Shown here: in pieces, positions 56,587 to 64,000 of the stretch
Position numbering within the stretch: position 1 is the stretch's first letter
Layout of the letters: each line of letters opens with the position of its first letter
Source of the DNA: Ketobacter sp. MCCC 1A13808
GTDB taxonomy: Bacteria; Pseudomonadota; Gammaproteobacteria; Pseudomonadales; Ketobacteraceae
Direction: 5' to 3'
Assembly (NCBI RefSeq): GCF_009746715.1
Contig: NZ_VRKW01000005.1
Span: forward strand, 124,001 to 188,000
DNA length: 64,000 nt
Position numbers and translations under genes: made by a program
Notes under the pieces: model-generated
Told to the model about the DNA's origin: nothing
The model's input: only the letters and a program-made list of their open reading frames with translations
The model's database searches: none

Positions 56587-57547
56587 AGTTAAGATATCTG
56601 CGGATCGATCTTGCTGTAAAAACTAAATTCAGATTGTGATGCTGTCTTGTATGTTCCGGCTGAGTTAATGCTTGTATCAAAGCCTGGGTCATTAACGTGA
56701 TATTTAATGGGCAAACGTCCGCGTTTTTATAAAGATTTATTAAATCGATATAAGCCTGCCAGGTTTGTTGTTCATCTGGTGCTTCGCCGATATTGCGCAG
56801 TAAAGCAATATGTTCAGGACTGAAAATAGTTTTTAGGTTTTGCCCCAATTGGCTCGGTTGTGTTGTGCAGTCTCCCGTTGACGAAGCAGGCTCCAGAAAT
56901 AAAGTGTGAGAAATTTCCGACAGCATGAGTGTAAGCTGCTTTGAGTGGTAGTCGGTGGTGTTGCTGAATTCATCGATGGGGGTGTTTTCTAATGCGTGCC
57001 TGCCCTTTTCCGGTGCGCCGCCAAGTACTTCGTAGCGCGCAACTTTAGGTATGATGCTGCTTAGATCGCTTTTGTCTTCAATCGCTTGACGATACATCTC
57101 GCGCTTGATGTTGTCCGCTGTTTCATCGAGTAAATTCAGCGTCAGGTATTCGATCAGTAAAAGTTGGGGCAAGGGTGAATTCAAATCCAGAAGTGGCTGC
57201 TGTACTGAACTGACTTGCGTGATTGCTTTTTCGAATTGTTTTTCTTTCAAAAGGGAAAGGTATTCCTCTTCGTGATCGAGGATTTTCTTGATTCGCAGAT
57301 ACTCATCTGACCTTTTACTGATGTCTATCGTTGTTCCGATACCGTTAGCATCCAGCTCGTATTGCAGGTGCAGACGGGCTTCCTGAAGTTCAGGAGAGTC
57401 CGTGTCAGCTTGTAGCCGCTGATCGATATAGTGAAGAAAGCAATTAAGGTTTGGCGAGCGGTCGCAGGATGCGATAGCCGACACCGGGGAAGCCACAGTC
57501 AGCAATGTGGCTGCAATTACAAGAATTTGAATTTTCTTAACAAGCAT
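56585..57547 (-). CDS. Periplasmic helical-repeat protein of unknown function
   Basis: From ATG 57547 the product has 320 residues and begins with a signal peptide (MLVKKIQILVIAATLLTVAS, cut probably after PVSA). The rest is mainly helical with TPR-like spacing (KEKQFEKAITQVSSVQQPLL, YLTLNLLDETADNIKREMY). Three or four Cys may form disulphides. No family is recognised. It overlaps the end of the metalloprotease gene by 11 bases, so the two are translationally coupled. Confidence 0.65.
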   Translation of the reverse strand: MLVKKIQILVIAATLLTVASPVSAIASCDRSPNLNCFLHYIDQRLQADTDSPELQEARLHLQYELDANGIGTTIDISKRSDEYLRIKKILDHEEEYLSLLKEKQFEKAITQVSSVQQPLLDLNSPLPQLLLIEYLTLNLLDETADNIKREMYRQAIEDKSDLSSIIPKVARYEVLGGAPEKGRHALENTPIDEFSNTTDYHSKQLTLMLSEISHTLFLEPASSTGDCTTQPSQLGQNLKTIFSPEHIALLRNIGEAPDEQQTWQAYIDLINLYKNADVCPLNITLMTQALIQALTQPEHTRQHHNLNLVFTARSIRRYLN

Positions 57548-58196
57548 CAGCGGTTCGTAGCGTCGGAAATCCGCGCTTTTCCAGCCATAGCAACGCGCGT
57601 TCCCGGCCAGGTGCCTTGTGCTCCCATTCAAGAAATTCTTTTGTGTGAGGGACTTGTCCGGTTGACTCGACTAGTTGGTGACAGCATTCGTGGTACACCA
57701 GATATTTTAGAACGAACAGCGGGGTGGGTAATTGGTTCAGGTGCGGGTGGATGGCAATTGTAGCCTGATCACTGTAGTAGCAAGCCGCTGGCACCGCTCG
57801 TACCGATTCGATATGTTTATTGTAGGACTGAGCGTAACGTTGCCATAAATTGTTACCAGCCCGTTTGTACAAGTGGCTCAGCAATAATTTGGATTCGGGG
57901 TGATTGGCATCGGCGCACTGGGACAGAAAAGGAATGGCTTCGAGATGTCTGCCCGATTGCAAAAGCGTCGTTGCCGTGTCAAACGCCGAATGTAAGGGGC
58001 TGCCTGGGGTGAGTGTTATTCCGCGCTCACCAATGAACATGGATACAGTGCCCTTGGGTACCTCCCAGGCAATATTCGCGGTGATGCGACTATTAAAATA
58101 ACGTCGGTTCACCAGGTCGAGTATTTCCTGAAGTGATTTGTTGCAGGTTGATTCATTCCCTACCAAACATGGAGCGGGTTTGGCTACAGCTGTCAT
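57537..58196 (-). CDS. SprT-like zinc metalloprotease-type protein
   Basis: From ATG 58196 (AGGGAA upstream) the product has 219 residues; a GTG at 58244 is an alternative start. It has a HECCH zinc motif (KYLVYHECCHQLVESTG) followed by HTKEFLEWE and a C-terminal PGRERALLWLEKRG, the arrangement of SprT/WSS1-like metallopeptidases. The region NRRYFNSRITANIAWEVP matches the usual lead-in of these domains. No signal peptide is seen, so it is likely cytosolic. Substrate unknown. Confidence 0.68.
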   Translation of the reverse strand: MTAVAKPAPCLVGNESTCNKSLQEILDLVNRRYFNSRITANIAWEVPKGTVSMFIGERGITLTPGSPLHSAFDTATTLLQSGRHLEAIPFLSQCADANHPESKLLLSHLYKRAGNNLWQRYAQSYNKHIESVRAVPAACYYSDQATIAIHPHLNQLPTPLFVLKYLVYHECCHQLVESTGQVPHTKEFLEWEHKAPGRERALLWLEKRGFPTLRTADAC

Positions 58197-58355
58197 TGGG
58201 CTTCCCTGTCCTGTCGGATTCTGTTCCAGCCAGTTATTAAGCACACCGATCCGTGAATGCCGGAGCTGAAACTGATTTAAATGTATGGGTTGCGATTATA
58301 GAGACAGGGGGTGCGCAAAAATGTGGGAGATCTCTTACGATTTTGTGCGCTATTT

Positions 58356-59153
58356 TTACTTTTTCGTCGTAGTGTCAATCAAATGGTCAATTTTCTTTTC
58401 TATGGCTCGGATTCTTTCTTCAAGCTCCAGTAATTTTTTTAATTCCTGTTTCTCGTAGCGCGCCTTTTTCTCGTTGGAGCGTGATAGCAAATACGCGGAG
58501 ACATTGGCTGTGATTAATGAGACTAGAGTGATGCCGGTCAGGATCAGCAACGATGCAAACACTCGCCCGGTTGCGCTGACCGGCACGACGTCACCGTATC
58601 CTACGGTGGTGACGGTAACCCATGCCCACCAGATACCGTCCGCCGGATTGGTGATGGCTGGATCGATTGCGGCGATCAGAATGCCGCCTCCGGTGATGAA
58701 AAACACCGCAACAACCAGGGTTTTGCCCAGGTTGTTCTGGGATAGCACATTTCGGATGGTGCGGAAGTTATGGCTCACGAACCCCACCAGGAAGAACATT
58801 CTGAGTAAACGCAGCAAGCCGAATTGTTGGTGCATGTCAAAAAGCGGCGGGAAACCAAGTAAAATTATGGCTACATTTGACCAGTTTCGTTTCAGGTGCC
58901 GTAATGGCTGGTCGCAGAGTCTGTATAAGATTGCGGTTTCAACCAAAAAGAAACTCCACACCAGCCAGTCATAAAGAGTCCGTTGTGAGTCGCTGGTCAT
59001 GCCTTGGCTACTCATATACCAATCGACAATAATCCACAGCGCAACAAGGAGCATGGGTATTTCGAAGTAAGAGCCCCACCTTAATGCTCTGTCGTTTTCG
59101 GCAGCATGTACACCACCAAACCCGAACAACGCGTCCGCCGAGCGCCTTTCCAT
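58356..59153 (-). CDS. Potassium channel with a six-helix layout
   Basis: The 265-residue protein has several membrane segments (about 30-215) and a classical filter (WVTVTTVGYGDVVPVSATGR). A voltage-sensor-like Arg-rich helix precedes it (LLRLLRMFFLVGFVSHNFR). The C terminus is a coiled coil (EKQELKKLLELEERIRAIEK). It is a voltage-gated-type K+ channel. Its ATG follows the AraC-gene stop directly, so these two are co-transcribed. Confidence 0.9.
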   Translation of the reverse strand: MERRSADALFGFGGVHAAENDRALRWGSYFEIPMLLVALWIIVDWYMSSQGMTSDSQRTLYDWLVWSFFLVETAILYRLCDQPLRHLKRNWSNVAIILLGFPPLFDMHQQFGLLRLLRMFFLVGFVSHNFRTIRNVLSQNNLGKTLVVAVFFITGGGILIAAIDPAITNPADGIWWAWVTVTTVGYGDVVPVSATGRVFASLLILTGITLVSLITANVSAYLLSRSNEKKARYEKQELKKLLELEERIRAIEKKIDHLIDTTTKK

Positions 59154-60176
59154 TTAGATATTCCGGTCCAAATCGTTATTCTGGCGATAGGCTCCCGGAG
59201 TCAAGCCTGTCCATTTCTTGAAAGCTCGGTGGAATGTACTGGGCTCAGAGAAGCCCATTAATTCGGCAATTTCATTGATAGTGGCTTGAGATCGATTCAA
59301 ATAGTAAATGGCTGCGTCCCGTCGCATGGTATCTTTGATCTCCTGATAGGATGTACCTTCCTGTTTTAGATGGCGTCGGAGGGTTTGGGGTGTGCTATTT
59401 AGATTACGCGAAACAGTTTCAAAATCCGGGAATTCGTGGCGGAAATCGCTACCGATAATGGCGCGAATTTTAGCAGTGAGGCTGTCGTCATTGTCGGGAA
59501 TTATGACGAGATTATAGGGCGCTTCACCGAGAAAGCGCTTCAATCCCGCCTCATTCTGAACAATGGGGTTGTCCAGGTACTTTTGTTTAAAGTGAAATGC
59601 GTTTTGGCTTTGGTTGAAAAGGATGCGGGTTCGAAATAGCCGTTGGTACTCCTCCCTGTATACCGGAGGCTCTCCGCTAAGGGTTACCTGAGTCAGTTCA
59701 AGGCGCTGCCCAATCAGCCAACTGAAAAAACGGTGCAATAGAACCAGACAACTGTCGGTCGTGGAGTGGTCCCAATCCAGTCCGGGGTCTTTGAAGTGAA
59801 CGCTGACCATTGCATCTTCATTTCTTCGTTGCAGCTTGAAACTGACGTCGTCCAGAAATAAATTGTAGAATTGGAAGCTGCGCAGGATGCCCCGTTGTAA
59901 ACTACCGCTTCCGATGACTGCGTGACACATCAAGGCAAAAGTACCCGGTTTGGTGCGTGTGATGCCGCCAAGCTTAAAAAATTCATCCCCGGTGGCCCTC
60001 ACCAGGCGCATAGCCATACGTACGTATTCCTCGCTGGGGACGCGTGCAGTGGGGTCTTGCAGAATCTCCGGAGCGACATCCAGCCGATCTATAAAGGGTT
60101 GGATTTCAATGCCCGCTTGTTGAGCTCGTGCCAAAGCAGCGTTGACGTAATGTACGGATACTGTGCTAGTTTTCAT
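59154..60176 (-). CDS. AraC-family regulator with Arabinose_bd-type N-terminal domain
   Basis: The 340-residue protein has an N-terminal ligand-sensing domain of the OruR/MmsR type (YVNAALARAQQAGIEIQPFI, FKLGGITRTKPGTFALMCHA) and a C-terminal AraC HTH (SRNLNSTPQTLRRHLKQEGT, IAELMGFSEPSTFHRAFKKW). Ligand and targets are unknown; it may control the K+ channel gene that follows without a gap. Confidence 0.9.
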   Translation of the reverse strand: MKTSTVSVHYVNAALARAQQAGIEIQPFIDRLDVAPEILQDPTARVPSEEYVRMAMRLVRATGDEFFKLGGITRTKPGTFALMCHAVIGSGSLQRGILRSFQFYNLFLDDVSFKLQRRNEDAMVSVHFKDPGLDWDHSTTDSCLVLLHRFFSWLIGQRLELTQVTLSGEPPVYREEYQRLFRTRILFNQSQNAFHFKQKYLDNPIVQNEAGLKRFLGEAPYNLVIIPDNDDSLTAKIRAIIGSDFRHEFPDFETVSRNLNSTPQTLRRHLKQEGTSYQEIKDTMRRDAAIYYLNRSQATINEIAELMGFSEPSTFHRAFKKWTGLTPGAYRQNNDLDRNI

Positions 60177-60472
60177 TGCAGCGAGTCGTCTGTGCCTATC
60201 GATGTTGGTAGCTGAAGGTCAGCCCGGAATGTAGCTGCGGTAGCCTTTAGACCAGTAAAAGCAGTGACCAGGATTAAAAAAGTCCCCGCTGATCCGAGTC
60301 TGCTCTAACAATATACCCGATACCAGTCTGTAGTTGGTTTGCATTATTTACTATAAGGCATTATTCGGCTTTCATGACGGGGCTGATCCAGTGTGTGCAG
60401 ACACGAGCGGGTGCGTTCGGAGCGCCCCAGGCCTGGAGTGGTATCGCTGGCCTGGGGTGTAAGTAAGCGCGT
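60177..60472. other. Intergenic region with a GC-rich hairpin
   Basis: No gene is supported. A perfect 9-bp stem (CCCCAGGCC at 60425-60433, GGCCTGGGG at 60449-60457) lies just after the reverse-strand SH3 gene and may stop its transcription, although no T-run follows. The rest is upstream of the AraC gene. Confidence 0.5.
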
Positions 60473-61135
60473 TTACCACTCGCTACGACGTTTTTTTGCG
60501 GTGCTTTTGGAGATCAGCCACGCCAGAATAATGCCCAGTATGACGGCCCCGACACCCCATTGTATGCCGGCTTTCAGGTTGTCTTCCGAGAGGCGGACGT
60601 TTTCTACCTTTAATTGTTCGATATCCACTTTTAACAGTTCCGCCTCTTCCTGCAATTGGCGATACGCTGTTTCGGTTGCCATGGCATTGCGCGAGACTTT
60701 TTGAATGCGGTCCAACTCCTCTTGCAACTTTTCTGTGCTGGAACTCATTTTGTTGTGGTCGGATTTGAGGCCGCCCAGTTCGCTGCGGGTGGTATTTAAT
60801 TGTTCTTTTAGGGATTCGTTTTCCTTTTTAAGACTGTCCACTTGTTTGAATGCCGCAGCCAGCTGATCACGGGCAATGGGCTCTTCACTGGTGTATTGGG
60901 ACTGAATCCAGCCTTGTTTTCCACCCGTCCTGACAAGTATCCAGTCGCCGGATTCCTGCAGCGTTTCCAGCCGTGTGCCGCTGCGTAAAAAATCAATTAT
61001 TCGGTATTCAAGGCTGGCTCCGGAACGCATGTCTACCCGTAAATTGTCGTGGATATAGAGCGTTTTCGCGTTCGCGTGTTGTAAAAAAAGGAGGCTGAAG
61101 ATTAAAACGAAAAAGGCGCGAGTAGAATGTTTCAC
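60473..61135 (-). CDS. SH3b-domain membrane protein (YgiM/TIGR04211 type)
   Basis: The 220-residue protein has a signal peptide (RAFFVLIFSLLFLQHANA), a bacterial SH3 domain (about 25-90: LRVDMRSGASLEYRIIDFL, GDWILVRTGGKQGWIQSQY), a long coiled coil (about 98-185) and one C-terminal membrane helix (WGVGAVILGIILAWLI) with a basic tail. It is anchored in the inner membrane with the SH3 domain in the periplasm, perhaps touching peptidoglycan. Function not established. Confidence 0.88.
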   Translation of the reverse strand: MKHSTRAFFVLIFSLLFLQHANAKTLYIHDNLRVDMRSGASLEYRIIDFLRSGTRLETLQESGDWILVRTGGKQGWIQSQYTSEEPIARDQLAAAFKQVDSLKKENESLKEQLNTTRSELGGLKSDHNKMSSSTEKLQEELDRIQKVSRNAMATETAYRQLQEEAELLKVDIEQLKVENVRLSEDNLKAGIQWGVGAVILGIILAWLISKSTAKKRRSEW

Positions 61136-61194
61136 TTTGGTTCCCCGTAGCTCGTAGTCTGGCGCAAAGTTGTAGTTAGTATTGTATAGGGCTG

Positions 61195-61494
61195 CTAAGG
61201 CAGCACTTTTTTGAAGGGTTTCACGGTGACATGGCGATAAACACCGGCTGTAATATAGGGATCGGCATCGGCCCAGGCCTGAGCGGATGTCAGGCTTTCG
61301 AATTCGGCAATGACGATGCTGCCGGTAAATCCTGCGGCTCCCGGATCGTCGCTGTCGATGGCGGGGCTGGGGCCGGCAATCAGCAAACGGCCCTGTTCGG
61401 TGAGTTGCTGAAGGCGGGCGAGGTGAGCCGGGCGGGCACTCTTTCGTTTTTCCAGGCTATTTTCAACATCTTCACTGACAATGGAATAGAGCAT
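61195..61494 (-). CDS. yciI: YciI-like protein
   Basis: The 99-residue protein is a YciI-type ferredoxin-like fold with [20 protein letters not shown] and [20 protein letters not shown]. YciI proteins resemble muconolactone isomerases; the cellular role is unclear. It ends the yciB-yciI unit, separated from yciB by a single base. Confidence 0.9.
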   Translation of the reverse strand: MLYSIVSEDVENSLEKRKSARPAHLARLQQLTEQGRLLIAGPSPAIDSDDPGAAGFTGSIVIAEFESLTSAQAWADADPYITAGVYRHVTVKPFKKVLP

Positions 61495-61495
61495 A

Positions 61496-62080
61496 CTAGC
61501 TTTGTGACTCCTGTTTGTTTTCGGGTTCCACCTCTTCTATATACCGAGAGAGGTAAAGAAACTGTGCAACGAAGAAGACCAGGTTAATAACGGTAAAACC
61601 AACCAGTTTGAAGGTAACCCAAAAATCTTCCCCGAACTGAAAATAAACATAGAGGTTAATAACGCCAAGCGCCACAAAATAAAGTATCCAGGTGACACAG
61701 ATTGGAGCCCATTTATTTTCCGGGAGATCCAGGCTCAGATGCGGAGCCTGTTTTAGAAAGGCCAGTGCCGCTTTGCGTACCAGGTTTTTTCCAAATACCA
61801 GACTGACCAAAAGCACACTGGCCAAGGTCCAATTGACGATGGATGGCTTCCAGACGACAAAAATAGGATCGTCCAGGAACAGGGTCAGGCCCCCCATAAC
61901 AATCACGATGGCAAAAGTGACCAGATGCAGTTTCTCGACTTTGCGTTTCCACACCCAATAACCGGCAATTTGAACCAGGCTGGCGCCCATCAGGACTTTA
62001 GTTGCCAGCATAAAATCCTTGCTCATGGTGTAAGCTATAAAAAACAGCAACACCGGGAAAAAATCGAAAAACTGTTTCAT
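61496..62080 (-). CDS. yciB: YciB/IspZ, inner-membrane septation-associated protein
   Basis: The 194-residue protein has about five membrane segments and the family opening [20 protein letters not shown], with [20 protein letters not shown] and [20 protein letters not shown]. YciB takes part in envelope synthesis and cell division in Escherichia coli. AGGA lies before the ATG. It is divergent from the PHP gene. Confidence 0.92.
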   Translation of the reverse strand: MKQFFDFFPVLLFFIAYTMSKDFMLATKVLMGASLVQIAGYWVWKRKVEKLHLVTFAIVIVMGGLTLFLDDPIFVVWKPSIVNWTLASVLLVSLVFGKNLVRKAALAFLKQAPHLSLDLPENKWAPICVTWILYFVALGVINLYVYFQFGEDFWVTFKLVGFTVINLVFFVAQFLYLSRYIEEVEPENKQESQS

Positions 62081-62188
62081 TCTTAATAAATCCTGTTAAC
62101 AGGCGTGATTACCTCCTGCGAGGCGCTGCCCAATGATAGAATATTTGGCCTGTCTAAGCACCTATCAACCCTTTTTATTGGATTTTCA

Positions 62189-63028
62189 ATGCAAAATGTA
62201 GCTTCAGAAGTGGATTTTCATCTGCATACCACCGCATCCGATGGGGAGTTAACGCCGACAGAGCTGGTTGAGGCAGCGGTGCAGGCGGGTGTTACCTGGC
62301 TTGCGGTTACAGACCACGATACCGTGGCAGCGGTTCCTGAAATGCAGGCGCTTTGTTCCCGTAACGGTATTACGCTAGTAGCCGGTGTGGAAATTTCATC
62401 TCGCTGGCAGTCTCAGGATATTCATGTTGTGGGCTTGGGTGTGGATATAGGTCAACCCCACTTTAAAGACCATTTGGCAGCTCAGATGCAGCGGCGCAGA
62501 CTTCGTGCGCTGGCGATGGGTGAGCGGCTGGAAAAACTTGGCATACAAGGCGTGTTCCAAGCCGCAGCAGCCATAGCGCCGCAAGGCATTCCTGCGCGTC
62601 CTCATTTCGCTCAGGCTTTGGTGGGCGCGGGGGTCTGCAAAGACCGAAAGCAGGCTTTTCAGCGTTATCTTGCGGTGGCTAAACCTGCTTACGTGAAAAC
62701 CGACTGGCCGGAATTGGAACAGGTAGTGAACTGGATTTCTGCGGCGGGTGGGGTGGCTGTCTTGGCTCATCCCGGTCGATATAAGCTGACTCGGACCAAG
62801 TTGGGGCGCTTGGTGGAAGCGTTCTGTGCCGCTGGGGGGCAGTGTCTGGAAGTGGCGGTGGCAACACACAGTCCCGACATGGTGCAATATTTAGCCGGGC
62901 TGTGTGTGAAATTCGGGCTTTATGCTTCTCAGGGAAGCGACTATCATGGCCCGTCCATGCGCTGGGTCCAGCTGGGGAAAATGCCACCACTGCCCTCATG
63001 TTGTCGTCCCGTTCGAGACATTCTATAA
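62189..63028 (+). CDS. rnm: PHP-domain phosphoesterase (YciV / RNase AM-like)
   Basis: From ATG 62189 the protein has 279 residues; the frame is open from 62105 but lacks family features there. PHP metal motifs are present: DFHLHTTASDGELTPTELVE, VTDHDTVAAVPEM, VEISSRWQSQDIHVVGLGVD, VAVLAHPGRYKL and GSDYHGPSMRW. In E. coli this family is the 5'-3' exonuclease RNase AM, which trims 5S rRNA. The pairing with yciO just downstream is common. Confidence 0.9.
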   Translation: MQNVASEVDFHLHTTASDGELTPTELVEAAVQAGVTWLAVTDHDTVAAVPEMQALCSRNGITLVAGVEISSRWQSQDIHVVGLGVDIGQPHFKDHLAAQMQRRRLRALAMGERLEKLGIQGVFQAAAAIAPQGIPARPHFAQALVGAGVCKDRKQAFQRYLAVAKPAYVKTDWPELEQVVNWISAAGGVAVLAHPGRYKLTRTKLGRLVEAFCAAGGQCLEVAVATHSPDMVQYLAGLCVKFGLYASQGSDYHGPSMRWVQLGKMPPLPSCCRPVRDIL

Positions 63029-63060
63029 CTTTTCCAGTTCCCGCAGCAGGTGCAGTAGCG

Positions 63061-63681
63061 ATGACCCAGATATTCAGAATTCACCCTGAAACGCCGCAAA
63101 AGCGTTTAGTAAAGCAGGCTGTTGATTGCATTCGATCAGGTGGGGTCGTGGTATACCCCACCGACGCTGCCTATGCCATCGGCTGCGCCTTGGAAAATAA
63201 ACGGGGCCTGGAGCGAATAATCCGCATAAGGGAATTGGATGATAAGCACGAATTCACCATTCTGTGCCGGGACCTTTCTGAATTGGCGACCTACGCCAAG
63301 GTGGAGAACTGGGCTTTCAGATTGTTGAAAGCCCACACGCCGGGCCCTTATACCTTTATTCTGCGCGCAACCAATGAGGTGCCCAGACGCCTGATGCACC
63401 CGAAAAAGAAAACGCTGGGTCTGCGTGTGCCGGAAAACGCGGTGGTGCTGGCTCTGCTCGAAGAGTTGGGGGAGCCTCTGATGAGTACCACCCTCAAATT
63501 CCCGGGTGATGAGTACCCCTTGATCGACCCGGAAGAAATCTATGAACGCGTCGGCAGTCGCGTGGATCTGGTGCTGGATGGGGGCTGGGGTGAGATGGAA
63601 ACCAGTACGGTGGTGGATCTGGAAGGGGAGGCGCCGGTGATCTTGCGCCTAGGGAAAGGGGATTCAGCCCCATTTCAGTGA
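63061..63681 (+). CDS. yciO: YciO, Sua5/YrdC-family protein
   Basis: From ATG 63061 the protein has 206 residues; the frame is open upstream inside the PHP gene. It shows the Sua5/YciO/YrdC fold: GGVVVYPTDAAYAIGCALEN, TILCRDLSELATYAKVE, TPGPYTFILRATNEVPRRL, LGLRVPENAVVLALLEELGE. The family makes threonylcarbamoyl-AMP for tRNA modification, but YciO itself is a weak paralogue whose physiological role is uncertain. Confidence 0.92.
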   Translation: MTQIFRIHPETPQKRLVKQAVDCIRSGGVVVYPTDAAYAIGCALENKRGLERIIRIRELDDKHEFTILCRDLSELATYAKVENWAFRLLKAHTPGPYTFILRATNEVPRRLMHPKKKTLGLRVPENAVVLALLEELGEPLMSTTLKFPGDEYPLIDPEEIYERVGSRVDLVLDGGWGEMETSTVVDLEGEAPVILRLGKGDSAPFQ

Positions 63682-63853
63682 TCGCAAGCCGCGTTATTAG
63701 CTCATTTTAAACAGTTTTTCGGGAATGTGGTCGATCTGTCTTCGTACTCGGCGGCGAATACCGCTATAATCACCGATTCATACCGGACCATGGCCGTGAG
63801 GCTTTGGTACATACCTGTATCGGCTTAGTACTTTTCAAAATCAGGAGATCACC

Positions 63854-64000
63854 TTGAGTTCAGCAGTTTCGGAGCAGCGTGTTCTATCAGGCATGCGCCC
63901 CACGGGCAATCTGCATCTTGGTCATTACCATGGCGTTCTCAAAAACTGGGTCAAACTACAGCACGAGTACGAGTGCTTTTTGTTTGTGGCTGACTGGCAT
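63854..64000 (+). CDS. trpS: Tryptophanyl-tRNA synthetase (5' end only)
   Basis: Forty-nine codons run off the window. The product reads VLSGMRPTGNLHLGHYHGVL, with the class I HIGH-type motif as HLGHYHG, followed by NWVKLQHEYECFLFVADWH, as in TrpS. The start appears to be TTG at 63854, with AGGAG six bases before it; an in-frame ATG 13 codons later lies too far into the conserved region. Confidence 0.93.
   Translation, partial: MSSAVSEQRVLSGMRPTGNLHLGHYHGVLKNWVKLQHEYECFLFVADWH

Overview
The window reads as chromosomal DNA of a motile Gram-negative gammaproteobacterium of the Pseudomonadales/Oceanospirillales kind. The evidence is the Pseudomonas-type flagellar regulators FleQ and FleSR, the HptB-HsbR-HsbA switch, a 715-residue FadB paired with FadA behind a PsrA-like operator, and the Bfd/bacterioferritin pair. 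I cannot name the species from sequence alone. No rRNA, tRNA, CRISPR array, insertion sequence or prophage is visible.

Layout. (1) 1-7297: end of a flagellar rod/ring/hook-filament operon (flgH end, flgI, flgJ, flgK, flgL) and a first flagellin, closed by a strong terminator. (2) 7298-23933: an accessory region inside the flagellar locus. It holds a large exported beta-propeller/di-haem cytochrome, then a HMW1C-like (GT41) protein glycosyltransferase, a preATP-grasp-like/methyltransferase protein, an ATP-grasp ligase, a FkbM methyltransferase and a Gfo/Idh/MocA oxidoreductase. Two reverse-strand genes follow (desaturase, O-methyltransferase), then a second flagellin with a textbook FliA promoter, flaG, a DegT-type aminotransferase and an exported propeller-like protein. 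I read its core as a flagellin-modification island. (3) 24189-28370: fliD-fliS-fliT with a FliA promoter and a sigma-54-like promoter, then fleQ. (4) 28482-36583: fleS-fleR behind a sigma-54 promoter, then fliE-F-G-H-I; fliJ follows. (5) 37087-40593: a membrane-anchored MCP-like fragment and the hsbA-hsbR-hptB phosphorelay. The flagellar genes stop here; fliK-fliL-fliM must lie elsewhere.

(6) 40619-51610: unrelated housekeeping and accessory genes: a membrane protein, ychJ, fadB-fadA, bluB, a small membrane protein, a two-RCK K+ channel, a CBS protein, a GlxA-type regulator, a membrane protein and a thioesterase. (7) 51797-54511: DegQ-type protease, bfd behind a promoter that overlaps a Fur-box-like site, and bacterioferritin. 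(8) 54547-60176, reverse strand: a DUF4123-like protein with a sigma/LuxR-like regulator, a periplasmic protein with a SprT-like metalloprotease, a K+ channel and an AraC regulator. (9) 60473-64000: SH3b protein, yciI, yciB, PHP phosphoesterase, yciO and the start of trpS.

Regulatory logic visible in the DNA: FleQ (sigma-70 level, degenerate receiver, c-di-GMP motif kept) would drive fleSR and probably fliD through sigma-54. FliA drives fliD and the second flagellin. The first flagellin has no recognisable FliA promoter. HptB/HsbR/HsbA would tune FliA availability through FlgM, which is not in the window.
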